DNA of 64,000 nt from Spirosoma utsteinense. GTDB taxonomy: Bacteria; Bacteroidota; Bacteroidia; Cytophagales; Spirosomataceae. The position numbers were made by a program, and so were the translations under genes. Below the pieces are notes generated by a model, which worked only from the letters and a program-made list of their open reading frames with translations, was not told the origin of the DNA and searched no databases. The stretch covers positions 124,001 through 188,000 of the forward strand of contig NZ_VFIA01000011.1 in the NCBI RefSeq assembly GCF_014282275.1. The letters run 5' to 3'. Positions 1-7,955 of this stretch are shown piece by piece. How positions within the stretch are numbered: the first letter of the stretch is position 1; every line of letters starts with the position of its first letter.

Positions 1-456
1 GACCAGAAAACCACGTCTGTCTACTCTGCCGCGGCTGCCCTGCCGTTGTTTGTCAGGATAGCGACACTCGACCAGGCCCGATACGTTGGCCAGACACTTC
101 AACGCGACTTCCTGAAGGCTGGCGGTCTGCTGGCAACAACCACCTCCCGAACCAGTCAGGTATGGGATTCGCCCAATGGCTATGCCTCCGTACAGTGGTT
201 CGCCATTCAGGGGCTTCGGAACTACAACCTCACCGAACCCGCCAGTCAGATCAAACGGAACTGGCAGGCCGAAACCCTGAAGGCTTATAAAGCCACCGGC
301 ACTTTTCTTTCCGTTTACAATGTAGTCGGCTCCCGGTCCTCGGGCGACAAAGACCTCCCTATTCCCGATGGGTACGGCCCCACCAATGGCGTATTGTTGC
401 GATTACTGAAAGAGGATGCCCTCCTGTCACCCCCCGATCGTTCCTTAGCCCAGTAG
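1..456 (+). CDS. trehalase (GH37), C-terminal fragment
   Basis: The open frame runs from the left edge to a TAG at 454-456, so only the last 151 residues are present and the start lies outside the window. The segment QVWDSPNGYASVQW (DNA about 157-198) matches the second GH37 trehalase signature, in which Gln-Trp-Asp-x-Pro-x-Gly lines the active site. Trehalases hydrolyse trehalose to two glucoses and usually act in the periplasm. The flanking residues (GGLLATTT before it, an ARG/Trp-rich helix after it) are the normal end of the (alpha/alpha)6 barrel. The 3' end overlaps the convergent truA by 12 bp. Subcellular location cannot be judged without the N-terminus. Confidence 0.85.
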   Translation, partial: DQKTTSVYSAAAALPLFVRIATLDQARYVGQTLQRDFLKAGGLLATTTSRTSQVWDSPNGYASVQWFAIQGLRNYNLTEPASQIKRNWQAETLKAYKATGTFLSVYNVVGSRSSGDKDLPIPDGYGPTNGVLLRLLKEDALLSPPDRSLAQ

Positions 457-1209
457 AATCCGCTCAGCGAGTACCTCCGGCGGGTAGGTTACTTCAACCA
501 GGTACAGTCCATTGGCCGGTGCGGCCCGCCCCGCCCTGTTGCGGTCTTTGGCCTCGATAATAGTTTCGAACTGATCGAGGTTCATGTGCCCCTGACCAAT
601 CTCCACCATAGTACCTACTATCGTCCGGACCATACCCCACAAAAATCGATTGGCTTTGATATGGAAGGTCAGCCGGTCGCGGCTACGCTCCCAGTAGGCC
701 AGATCCAGCCGACACAGGAAATTGGTTACGTCGGCGCGGGCCTTGCTGAAACTTTTGAAATCCTTCGTATGCAGCAATAACTGGCAGGCCTCATTCATCA
801 GCCCTTCGTCCAGCTCCGGCCTGAAATGATAGGTTAGCCCACTTTGAAAGGCGTTTTTGTGCCGTGTGATGTGATACTGGTAGTACCGGGACGTAGCCGA
901 GAACCGGGCGTGATCGGCGGGGCGTACGGGAAAAATAGTTTTTATGGCAATATCCTCAGGCAGGATGCAATTGAGGGAGTAGATCAGCGAATCGGATAGC
1001 GCCAGTGGCTCCGGCACATCGATATGGGCAAACTGCTGTTCGGCGTGGACACCGGCGTCGGTACGGCCGCTACCCAGAATGTACATCGGGTACCCGAATC
1101 GTTGCGACAGGGCCGCTTCAATGGTCGTCTGGACGCTAACCCCGTTGGCCTGCGCCTGCCAGCCATGATAGGCCGTACCGCGGTATGAAAGTTCAATGAA
1201 ATAACGCAT
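445..1209 (-). CDS. truA: tRNA pseudouridine(38-40) synthase TruA
   Basis: A 254-residue protein of normal length for TruA, which isomerises uridines 38-40 in the tRNA anticodon arm. The N-terminus MRYFIELSYRGTAYHGWQ is typical. The catalytic Asp is D51 in GSGRTDAGVHA. The frame stays open upstream to 1248, but the ATG at 1209 gives the family N-terminus, so it is taken as the start. The stop overlaps the end of the convergent trehalase gene by 12 bp. Confidence 0.95.
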   Translation of the reverse strand: MRYFIELSYRGTAYHGWQAQANGVSVQTTIEAALSQRFGYPMYILGSGRTDAGVHAEQQFAHIDVPEPLALSDSLIYSLNCILPEDIAIKTIFPVRPADHARFSATSRYYQYHITRHKNAFQSGLTYHFRPELDEGLMNEACQLLLHTKDFKSFSKARADVTNFLCRLDLAYWERSRDRLTFHIKANRFLWGMVRTIVGTMVEIGQGHMNLDQFETIIEAKDRNRAGRAAPANGLYLVEVTYPPEVLAERILLG

Positions 1210-1312
1210 ATCGCGCAAAAGTACCACCCGGCAGGCGTTTGTAAACACAGCGGCCAGTCAAACCTTCGTGTCGAACGGGCAGTTGGAGATGGATCAGCAA
1301 ACCGGTTATTCC

Positions 1313-1924
1313 ATGACAGCCAATAATCCTTTTCAACGCTACGACGAAACCGACGACGCCAATTTTTATGTCCAGCCGCGACTGGTTGCGCATATCGATG
1401 ACGCGGCTATTGCCGCCACCACCGATCTGTTTCGGGAGTATTTACCCGCCAGGGGTGCCATTCTGGATTTGATGAGCAGCTGGGTGAGCCATCTGCCCGG
1501 CGATGTGGCCTACAGCCGGGTGGCGGGCCTGGGCATGAATGAAACCGAGCTAAGAAAGAATCCACAACTGACCGATTATGTCCTTCAGGACCTGAACCGG
1601 CAGGCACGGCTCCCCTACTCCGACGCCAGTTTCGACGGCGGCATGGTAACCGTATCCGTGCAGTATCTGACCGATCCATTTACGGTGTACCGTGAGGTGG
1701 CACGGGTCTTACGGCCGGGCGCTCCTTTCATGACCGTATTCTCCAACCGGATGTTCCCCACCAAAGCGGTAGCCATCTGGCAATCGCTGGACGATAAGGG
1801 ACATCAACGGCTGGTACGCAGCTATTATGAACAAACGGGTTTGTTCGATCAGATTGAGGTGCTCGACCGTAGTCCGGCTGGCTGGAGCGATCCGCTGTTT
1901 GCGGTGGTAGGGTATCGAATTTAA
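1313..1924 (+). CDS. class I SAM-dependent methyltransferase-like protein
   Basis: A 203-residue protein with a methyltransferase type-11 outline: a glycine-poor motif I region (GAILDLMSSWVSHLP), an LPYSDASFDGG segment typical of motif post-II/III, and REVARVLRPGA typical of the helix after strand 5. Motif I lacks the usual DxGxGxG, so cofactor binding may be altered; the substrate is unknown. The ATG at 1313 (MTANNPFQRYDET) is chosen because family members commonly begin close to this NPFxRYDE segment. In-frame alternatives are an ATG at 1289 and a GTG at 1268. The gene ends just before a 37-bp hairpin that separates it from the convergent propeller gene. Confidence 0.75.
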   Translation: MTANNPFQRYDETDDANFYVQPRLVAHIDDAAIAATTDLFREYLPARGAILDLMSSWVSHLPGDVAYSRVAGLGMNETELRKNPQLTDYVLQDLNRQARLPYSDASFDGGMVTVSVQYLTDPFTVYREVARVLRPGAPFMTVFSNRMFPTKAVAIWQSLDDKGHQRLVRSYYEQTGLFDQIEVLDRSPAGWSDPLFAVVGYRI

Positions 1925-1945
1925 CGATAAGTAGTTACCTGGAGG

Positions 1946-2035
1946 TAAGTAGCCACTACCAGGGTCTTCGACCACTGGCAGGGCATCGCTCATTATGTCC
2001 TGCCAGTGGTCGAAGACCCTGGTAGTGGCTACTTA
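1946..2035. terminator. 37-bp perfect hairpin between convergent genes
   Basis: Positions 1946-1982 and 1999-2035 are perfect reverse complements over 37 bp, with a 16-nt loop (1983-1998). It lies between the stop of the methyltransferase (+) and the stop of the MRJP-like gene (-). It can therefore act as a bidirectional transcription end. There is no long T tract after the stem on the plus strand, and the stem is much longer than a normal intrinsic terminator. Confidence 0.7.
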
Positions 2036-2046
2036 TCTTTAAACAA

Positions 2047-3144
2047 CTACTTCCCAATCTTCATTCGAAACACCTCGTAGGGACTCTTTCTGGTCGACTT
2101 ACCCCCGTTATGCTTGGCCATGTGGTCGATCTGTGACGTCGTGATGTAGAGGTAGCCATTTTGGACCGCGTAACTATCCGGCCATTGCAGCCGGACCCGG
2201 TCGGTGAGCAGGTTTTCACGCTTCAGATCGGCAGTTGTGTTCAGGCGATACATCGTGTAGTTCTGAATATCGCCCAAATACAGGTAACCAGCCGGATCGA
2301 TGATCATGCCATCTGTCGAAGTGAATTTACCCAGATCCTCTACCTGCGCCCACAACGCTTTGTCGGCAATTGTCGTATCCAGCAGATACTCCGTCTTGAT
2401 CCGGTAGAGTTTGTTGTCCGTCAGCGGTTTGTAATAGAGCGTGTTTCCATCGGGTGTCAGAGCCAGCCCGTCGGAGTTGAACTTGACAGGACCTTTGGGG
2501 TCGCGGAGTTCGCGGCCATCGATAATGAACTTGTAGGTAGGGTCCGACACGACCGATGGGTGCCCTTGTAGCGTCAGGCGCGTCTTTCCGCTTTTGATGT
2601 CGACAATCACGATTCCGCCCTGCTGCGACTCGGTCAGATAAACCAGTTCGCGCTTCGTGTCGACCCGGATATCGTTCAGGTAACTATCCTTTCCCACAAT
2701 CCCTTTCATGGGGTAGGTGCGTTCTACTTTATTCGTCGTCAGGTTGAAGCAAACCAGCTTGTGCGAATCCTTGTAAACCCCCTCCTGCTTGGGACTGGCC
2801 GGGTCGATCACCCACAACCGGTCTTTATCGTCGACAAATACGGATTGCACACATACCCATTTATTGGTAGGGTCCTGACCGGGCTTCCAGCTGTTCCAGG
2901 CCGCATCGGGATATGGTTTTACCGAACCATCTTTGGCTACTTCAACCACGGCATACCGGTAGGTATCGGTCCAGTAGGGATAATTGACAAACATCCGGCC
3001 TGACTTCGATACGGCTACGCCCGTAAGCTGGTACGTATCGTCTTTAAAGACCGATTCCACGGGTGTTTGCTGCGCTTGGCCGCTTAGCGCGGTTGCCAGC
3101 AACAGGGCCACTAGACGACCCGCATTTTTATACATCGTTTTCAT
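2047..3144 (-). CDS. secreted major royal jelly protein/yellow-family beta-propeller
   Basis: A 365-residue protein with a Sec signal peptide (hydrophobic AGRLVALLLATALSGQAQ, cleavage near AQA|QQ). It resembles bacterial MRJP/Yellow family proteins, six-bladed propellers. Visible family segments are LWVIDPASP, YLNDIRVDTKRELVYLTES, GLALTPDGNTLYYKPLT and the C-terminal YEVFRMKI. The bacterial members have no firmly assigned substrate; some are described as lactonase-like. The start MKTMYKN at 3144 is used; a second ATG lies 9 nt downstream. It is divergent from another secreted propeller gene (3343), separated by 198 bp. Confidence 0.85.
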   Translation of the reverse strand: MKTMYKNAGRLVALLLATALSGQAQQTPVESVFKDDTYQLTGVAVSKSGRMFVNYPYWTDTYRYAVVEVAKDGSVKPYPDAAWNSWKPGQDPTNKWVCVQSVFVDDKDRLWVIDPASPKQEGVYKDSHKLVCFNLTTNKVERTYPMKGIVGKDSYLNDIRVDTKRELVYLTESQQGGIVIVDIKSGKTRLTLQGHPSVVSDPTYKFIIDGRELRDPKGPVKFNSDGLALTPDGNTLYYKPLTDNKLYRIKTEYLLDTTIADKALWAQVEDLGKFTSTDGMIIDPAGYLYLGDIQNYTMYRLNTTADLKRENLLTDRVRLQWPDSYAVQNGYLYITTSQIDHMAKHNGGKSTRKSPYEVFRMKIGK

Positions 3145-3342
3145 TTATGTTGAGTGTTTTCTCTCTTTCGCTAACCCGGTGTTTGCCGGAAGGTTTGCGT
3201 TCACTAGTGTGCGGGAATTGATCCCGCCTGGTCTTTTGGATGTAGAAGGCTGTATTCCCGGTACGCTAAGGTTAACGAACATTCGTCTTCACCCGCCGTT
3301 ACTGACTCAGATAAATGACACGAAACGTTACGAAGAAACTAC

Positions 3343-4446
3343 ATGAACTATTCCATTCCATTGGCTTTGCTGGTCGCAGCCCTGGCGACGGGTTGTCAGT
3401 CAAACCAGAAAGATAAACAAGGTGACGCTACATCGGCAGCAGCAACAACCGATACATCGGTGCAGATTACCGGCAGCAAGCGGCCTGCCCTGCTCCACTC
3501 GCTGCCCGAAATGTACAACACCCCCGACGGTATGGCACTGGCACCCGACAGCAGCGTAATTCTGTCGGTACCCAACTTCGGCAATCCCAGCTTTACACCG
3601 GTGTTGCTGCGTATGGCCAACGACACGATTGGCTTTTTCTTCGCACCGCCGAAGCACCCCGACACCAAACATGCCGCCCCAATGGATCTGGCCTACGGAC
3701 CCGATGGTAACCTGTATTATGCCGACAACCAGTGGCAGTATAGCAAAGAACGGAAGTCGCGGCTGATGCGCATCCGAATACAGAACGGCAAACCAACAAC
3801 CGCCGAAATGGTGGTCGAAGGCTTCCGGCTGGCGAATGCTGTCGTCTGGAAAGGCAACACCATCTACGTCACCGACAGCCAGTGGGATACGCCCGAAAAA
3901 CCCCGCGAGAGTGCTATCCTTCATTTTTCACTCAGCGAGCTTAACGGAACCCCGGTAAAACTCAAAGCCGGCTTTACCGACCCGCATATCCTGACAACTT
4001 TCACGACACAGGATAACCCGAGCGCCCTCGACAACGGCGCCGACGGACTGGATTATGACAGTAAAGGCAATTTCTTCACGGGGGGATTCGGCGACGGCAT
4101 TATCTATAAAATGACGCTCAAGCCAGACGGTTCACTCGCCGAAAAAACAAAGTTCGCGACCCTGGCCTGCGTCGACGGGCTGATCGTTGACCGGACGACC
4201 GATCAACTGTATGTGTGCGACTCCAAAAGTAATGCCATTCGTCTGGTCTCTCCTGATGGTAAGGTGAGCACACTGGCCGAAAATGGCGATACCAACGGCA
4301 GCAATGGCCTGCTCGATCAACCGGCCGAAGTCCTTCTGAAAGGAAAACGCCTGTTTATTGCAAACTACGATATGCCGGAAAAAGCGTTCAGGAACCAGCG
4401 GTTCGATGCTCCGCATACGCTCTCGGTAATTGAGCTGGACAAGTAA
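3343..4446 (+). CDS. SMP-30/gluconolactonase-like beta-propeller lipoprotein
   Basis: A 367-residue lipoprotein: signal LALLVAALATGC with the lipidated Cys at residue 18, followed by a Lys/Asp-rich linker. The rest resembles the SMP-30/LRE propeller: PDGMALAPDSSVILSVPNFG, MDLAYGPDGNLYYADNQW, NAVVWKGNTIYVTDSQWD, GADGLDYDSKGNFFTGGFGDG and VDGLIVDRTTDQLYVCDSK. The family binds a divalent metal and often hydrolyses sugar lactones; the substrate here is unknown. It is divergent from the MRJP-like propeller at 2047-3144, so the two may share regulation. A clear hairpin terminator follows at 4461. Confidence 0.8.
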   Translation: MNYSIPLALLVAALATGCQSNQKDKQGDATSAAATTDTSVQITGSKRPALLHSLPEMYNTPDGMALAPDSSVILSVPNFGNPSFTPVLLRMANDTIGFFFAPPKHPDTKHAAPMDLAYGPDGNLYYADNQWQYSKERKSRLMRIRIQNGKPTTAEMVVEGFRLANAVVWKGNTIYVTDSQWDTPEKPRESAILHFSLSELNGTPVKLKAGFTDPHILTTFTTQDNPSALDNGADGLDYDSKGNFFTGGFGDGIIYKMTLKPDGSLAEKTKFATLACVDGLIVDRTTDQLYVCDSKSNAIRLVSPDGKVSTLAENGDTNGSNGLLDQPAEVLLKGKRLFIANYDMPEKAFRNQRFDAPHTLSVIELDK

Positions 4447-4460
4447 GCAAACCACCCTAT

Positions 4461-4510
4461 ATAAACGCGTCGTAACCAGATGAAAGCTCATCCGGTTACG
4501 ACGCGTTTAT
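4461..4510. terminator. hairpin terminator after SMP-30 gene
   Basis: 4461-4477 and 4494-4510 form a perfect 17-bp stem. It continues inward after one mismatch by five more pairs around an AAGC loop. The sequence after it (atgtttt) is T-rich. It starts 15 bp after the stop codon. Confidence 0.75.
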
Positions 4511-4624
4511 GTTTTCAACCATTGCGATGGCCATAATGATGTGCTTGTTTTTACGACGACCATAGTATCATATAACCTATTGTATTTCAGGTATTTATAC
4601 GCTAAATATCCCGGCATTTCCCCC

Positions 4625-4655
4625 TTTTAACTGGCCATAAGTCCTTCTACTTTTG
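4625..4655 (+). promoter_or_regulatory. candidate Bacteroidota promoter for haloperoxidase gene
   Basis: TACTTTTG at 4648-4655 matches the Bacteroidota -7 consensus TAnnTTTG exactly. TTTT at 4625-4628 stands in for the -33 TTTG, with 19 bp between. Transcription would begin near 4661, giving a leader of about 47 nt before the ATG at 4708. Confidence 0.5.
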
Positions 4656-4707
4656 TCATTCCAGCGCGTTGCTGTCAGTGGTATTAATCCTAAACCTTTC
4701 TACGAGT

Positions 4708-6105
4708 ATGGACATTGTCAGTCAGTGTAATGAGATTTATTTGCAAATGGTCCGCCAGGCAGGTGGTGCGCCGGGTCCTATTTCCCGGACGGGTGCCATG
4801 TTGCATATTGCCATGTTTGAGGTGATCAATGCGTTAGCGCCAGCCGGTGTGCCAACGTATGAGACGTACCTGAACCCAATTGCCTGCATACCGGGCCCGG
4901 ATGCGCTGCAGAGGCTCTCCGCTATTTATGCCGCTCGCCACATCCTCATGACAGTCAGTGGTGATGCCCACCTTGTACCGGGGGCCAAACGCTTCGAAAT
5001 TCAGACCAATCTTGACGCATCATTCGGTACGTTACTGAACGACGAAGGCGGATCGAATGTCCAGCATACGGCCAGTAAAGACTTTGGCGAATGTATCGCT
5101 CAGGCCATGATCAACTCCCGTCAATCGGATGGGTATGATAACGCCACCACGTATCCGGGCTCGGCTACGCCTGGTCAATGGCGTCCAACCCAGCCAGGCA
5201 CTAGCGGGGTGACCCCTAAATGGGGCCTTCTGCATCCTTTTGGCCAGTGGTCACCCAACAAAAAGTTTCGTCCCAGTTTACCGGCAGGGTTTGAAACCAT
5301 GAGCGAAATGCTGGCCAGCCCGGAGTATGCAGCCCAGTTGAATGAAGTGAAACTGCTGGGAAGTAGTGACTCCACCCATCGTACGGCCGAGCAAACCCAG
5401 ATCGGCTTCTTCTGGGCTAACGACCTCGACGGTACCTCGAAACCGCCGGGGCAGTTGTATACTATGACCAGCATCATTGCGCAGCAACGTAATCTGACCC
5501 TGGAAGAAAGTGCCCGGCTCTTTGCTCTGGCCGGCATGGCTATGGCTGACGCGGCCATTGTAGCCTGGGATGTCAAGTACGAAACCGGTATTGATTTATG
5601 GCGACCCGAATCGGCTGTCCGGGAAGCTAACTCAGACGGGAATACCCACACAGGAGCCGATCCGTTCTGGCAGCCGCTGTCCCGTACTGCTCCTCAACGC
5701 GGTATGACCAGCACACCGGGCCAGGTCATGTCAGAAACGAGCGTCACTCGTTTCTCGCCCCCTTTCCCGGCTTACGTCTCCGGCCATGCCACCTTTGGTG
5801 CAGCCCATGCAGCCGCCATGCGCGTTGCCCTGGGTACCGATAATATCACCTTTACCCTCACAACCGAAGACCCTAATGCCGTGGGCGTTACGCGCACCTT
5901 CAACAGCCTGATGGCCGCAGCGTTGGAAAATGGCCGCAGCCGGGTATATCTGGGCGTACACTTCCAGTGGGATGGCGATAACGGGTTCCTGGCGGGCACT
6001 AAAGTTGGTAAATTCGTTGCCACTAATTTCTTCAAGCAACTAAACCCACCACCCGTGCCGATGCTTATCACTGAATCGCCTGATACCGCCGTTACGGAAT
6101 CCTGA
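4708..6105 (+). CDS. vanadium-dependent haloperoxidase-like (PAP2 superfamily)
   Basis: A 465-residue protein with the vanadate/phosphate pocket of the vanadium haloperoxidase and PAP2 superfamily: K290 and R299 (KYETGIDLWRPESAV), S358-G-H360 (PAYVSGHATFGAAHA), and R412...H418 (SRVYLGVHFQWDGDNG). Such enzymes oxidise halides with H2O2; phosphatase activity is an alternative. The K-to-R spacing is 9 residues, longer than the 7 of the fungal chloroperoxidase. The ATG at 4708 (MDIVSQCNEIYL) is the start, since the open frame upstream begins only at a TTG and a promoter-like site lies at 4625-4655. No signal peptide is visible. The gene ends in a 29-bp hairpin shared with a convergent gene. Confidence 0.8.
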   Translation: MDIVSQCNEIYLQMVRQAGGAPGPISRTGAMLHIAMFEVINALAPAGVPTYETYLNPIACIPGPDALQRLSAIYAARHILMTVSGDAHLVPGAKRFEIQTNLDASFGTLLNDEGGSNVQHTASKDFGECIAQAMINSRQSDGYDNATTYPGSATPGQWRPTQPGTSGVTPKWGLLHPFGQWSPNKKFRPSLPAGFETMSEMLASPEYAAQLNEVKLLGSSDSTHRTAEQTQIGFFWANDLDGTSKPPGQLYTMTSIIAQQRNLTLEESARLFALAGMAMADAAIVAWDVKYETGIDLWRPESAVREANSDGNTHTGADPFWQPLSRTAPQRGMTSTPGQVMSETSVTRFSPPFPAYVSGHATFGAAHAAAMRVALGTDNITFTLTTEDPNAVGVTRTFNSLMAAALENGRSRVYLGVHFQWDGDNGFLAGTKVGKFVATNFFKQLNPPPVPMLITESPDTAVTES

Positions 6106-6107
6106 GT

Positions 6108-6175
6108 TTTTTTTCACAGTTGAGGGCCGGTTGCATGACAAAAGCAATGCAACCGGCCCTCAACTGTGAAAAAAA
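6108..6175. terminator. 29-bp perfect bidirectional hairpin terminator
   Basis: 6108-6136 and 6147-6175 pair perfectly over 29 bp with a 10-nt loop. The stem starts with T7 and ends with A7, so each strand places a U tract right after the hairpin. It lies directly between the haloperoxidase stop (6105) and the stop of the convergent membrane protein gene (6195). This is a well-formed intrinsic terminator for both directions. Confidence 0.85.
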
Positions 6176-6194
6176 CGTACGTTTTCGGTTAACG

Positions 6195-6644
6195 TTATTT
6201 CAGGCGTTCATAAACGCCACCGGCAACCACGCCCCCAAACAGATACCAGGCCACCGTCATAGCGATAGTCGCCGAACTACGGGTGGTAGGTGCCTCGCCC
6301 AGCCCCATTGGACCGGGCAGCGTTACGGCACCAACGCCAGCCAGGACGCCCAGCCCGGCCCCCACCAGTAGTGGCTGTTTCGGACCAATACCTACCAGGC
6401 TGTAATAGACCGCATTCGATGTGACATCACCGAGCATGGCCAGCCCATATAGGTTGTCGCCGGTGGGCGGCTGCTCACCCGCTTTTTCGTAGCCTTTTTT
6501 GATACTGCGCATGCCGAGGATATCGGCGCGGGGCGCTTCGGGCACAAACTGCCGGACGGTTTCGTGGAGAACATTTAACGCAATGGCTCCGGCAAGACCG
6601 CTGACAAGCGACCGGATGAGTGACGAACTGGTAAGTATTGACAT
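6195..6644 (-). CDS. conserved membrane protein of unknown function
   Basis: A 149-residue protein with about three to four hydrophobic segments: residues 10-27 (SLVSGLAGAIALNVLHET), about 75-112 (a Gly/Val-rich stretch containing VGAGLGVLAGVGAVTL), and about 123-144 (ATIAMTVAWYLFGGVVAGGVY). A polar segment between them carries GMRSIKKGYEKAGEQPP. It resembles small Bacteroidota inner-membrane proteins with no assigned function. It is transcribed alone, between the terminator at 6108-6175 and the MscS terminator at 6716-6750. Confidence 0.7.
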   Translation of the reverse strand: MSILTSSSLIRSLVSGLAGAIALNVLHETVRQFVPEAPRADILGMRSIKKGYEKAGEQPPTGDNLYGLAMLGDVTSNAVYYSLVGIGPKQPLLVGAGLGVLAGVGAVTLPGPMGLGEAPTTRSSATIAMTVAWYLFGGVVAGGVYERLK

Positions 6645-6715
6645 GGTACGTTGCGATAAAACGAGAAACGAATTACATGAATCAACCGGCCAGCCAACAA
6701 CTTGTTTAAGTATAC

Positions 6716-6750
6716 AGAAGGCCCGAACGGATAATCCCTTCGGGCCTTCT
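6716..6750 (-). terminator. intrinsic terminator after MscS gene
   Basis: AGAAGGCCCGAA at 6716-6727 pairs with TTCGGGCCTTCT at 6739-6750 (12 bp, loop with a further short GGA/TCC stem). It lies 29 bp past the MscS stop on the minus strand. Confidence 0.75.
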
Positions 6751-6778
6751 CTTACGGTGGGCTATTCCTTTGGTTGTC

Positions 6779-7600
6779 TTACTCGCTGGTAACGAACAGT
6801 TGCGGTTTGGGAGCCAGAATATCGTCTTTGCCAAACTGCCGGGCCACGTTTTCGAGCATGTAATAGTGGGTTTCCCAGTACGTCTCGCTTTTGGTCCAGA
6901 CTCGAACGTCATAATCGCGCGAGTTGGCGTTCAGTTTCGTTATCAACACATCGTGGGTGCGATCCTTGAGTGCAAACGGACAGGCATCGACCACTCGCCG
7001 GATAGACGCTTCGGTCGCGTCGATATCGTTCTGGCTTCCCACGGTATAGACCTGATCGACACGAATAGTCCCCTTCGTGCTTATGTTCGTAATAGCTGAG
7101 GTCGATAAGGGGCCATTGGGCAGAATAATCGTTTTGTTGTCGAGCGTGACGAGCGTCGTATCGAAAATACGGATGGCTTCCACGTTACCGGTAAAACCCT
7201 GGGCATTGATCAGATCGCCGACACGAAAGGGCTTGAAAATAAGGATGAGGACGCCACCGGCAAAATTGGCCAGGCTACCCTGAAGTGCCAGTCCCACCGC
7301 TAGGCCAGCCGCACCAATGATAGCTACGAACGAGGTAGTAGCCACCCCTAATGTGCTCGCTATACTGAGTAACAGCAACACGCGCAGCAGGCCACTCACC
7401 AGCGAGAGCAGGAACGGCTGTACGTCCCGGTCGACGTGCCGATTGGTCATTACCGACGAAAGAACCTTAATGATCCAGCTGATTAGCCATAGACCAACGA
7501 TGAGGGTGACAATAGCGAGCAGAACACTGCCGCCGTAAATAGTGGCAAAAGTAAGCATCTGGTCGTAGACGCGCTGGGCAGAAGACTGAGCATTTTCCAT
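6779..7600 (-). CDS. small-conductance mechanosensitive channel, MscS family
   Basis: A 273-residue inner-membrane channel that opens under membrane tension to release solutes on hypo-osmotic shock. Three membrane segments are visible: about residues 20-42, 62-82 and the pore helix about 88-120. The pore region carries the Gly/Ala-rich packing typical of MscS TM3 (AAGLAVGLALQGSLANFAGG), followed by the beta domain start FKPFRVGDLI and PNGPLSTSAITN. The length is that of minimal MscS channels. The ATG at 7600 (MENAQSSAQ) is preferred over an upstream in-frame start at 7666, which would add a non-typical N-terminus. Confidence 0.92.
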   Translation of the reverse strand: MENAQSSAQRVYDQMLTFATIYGGSVLLAIVTLIVGLWLISWIIKVLSSVMTNRHVDRDVQPFLLSLVSGLLRVLLLLSIASTLGVATTSFVAIIGAAGLAVGLALQGSLANFAGGVLILIFKPFRVGDLINAQGFTGNVEAIRIFDTTLVTLDNKTIILPNGPLSTSAITNISTKGTIRVDQVYTVGSQNDIDATEASIRRVVDACPFALKDRTHDVLITKLNANSRDYDVRVWTKSETYWETHYYMLENVARQFGKDDILAPKPQLFVTSE

Positions 7601-7709
7601 GAAAGTCAGGTGGTTAAGTACGCTTATCAGACGGATAATCGCCGGATAGTAACAACCTACCTGCAATCAGGAAATGATTTTTATTGCCTGCTGCCCGTTT
7701 TTGCCATAA

Positions 7710-7895
7710 TCAATACCCTCGACGATTCATCTTTTTAGCCTGTCCGGGAGGTATATGCTTCACGTTACCGTGCTTATACCAACCCTTATGCAGGCCGTTG
7801 TCATGGCGCGGTGGCGGGTAATATACAGACACCGGGCGGCTGCAACCCACGGCCAGCATAAGCACGACAAAACAGGCGACAAATAAGCGTTTCAT
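7710..7895 (-). CDS. small lipoprotein
   Basis: A 61-residue protein with a full lipoprotein signal: MKRLFVACFVVLMLAVGC, lipidated Cys at residue 18. The mature peptide is short, basic and rich in His, Pro and Tyr (VYYPPPRHDNGLHKGWYKHG...IPPGQAKKMNRRGY). The PPGQAKK ending recurs in small Bacteroidota lipoproteins of unknown function. It sits between corA and the MscS gene on the same strand. Confidence 0.7.
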   Translation of the reverse strand: MKRLFVACFVVLMLAVGCSRPVSVYYPPPRHDNGLHKGWYKHGNVKHIPPGQAKKMNRRGY

Positions 7896-7955
7896 TTAGT
7901 TGAGGTTTATCACCAGAACGAAACTATGCGCGCTCCATTGCCCGGCAAGGTAGCC

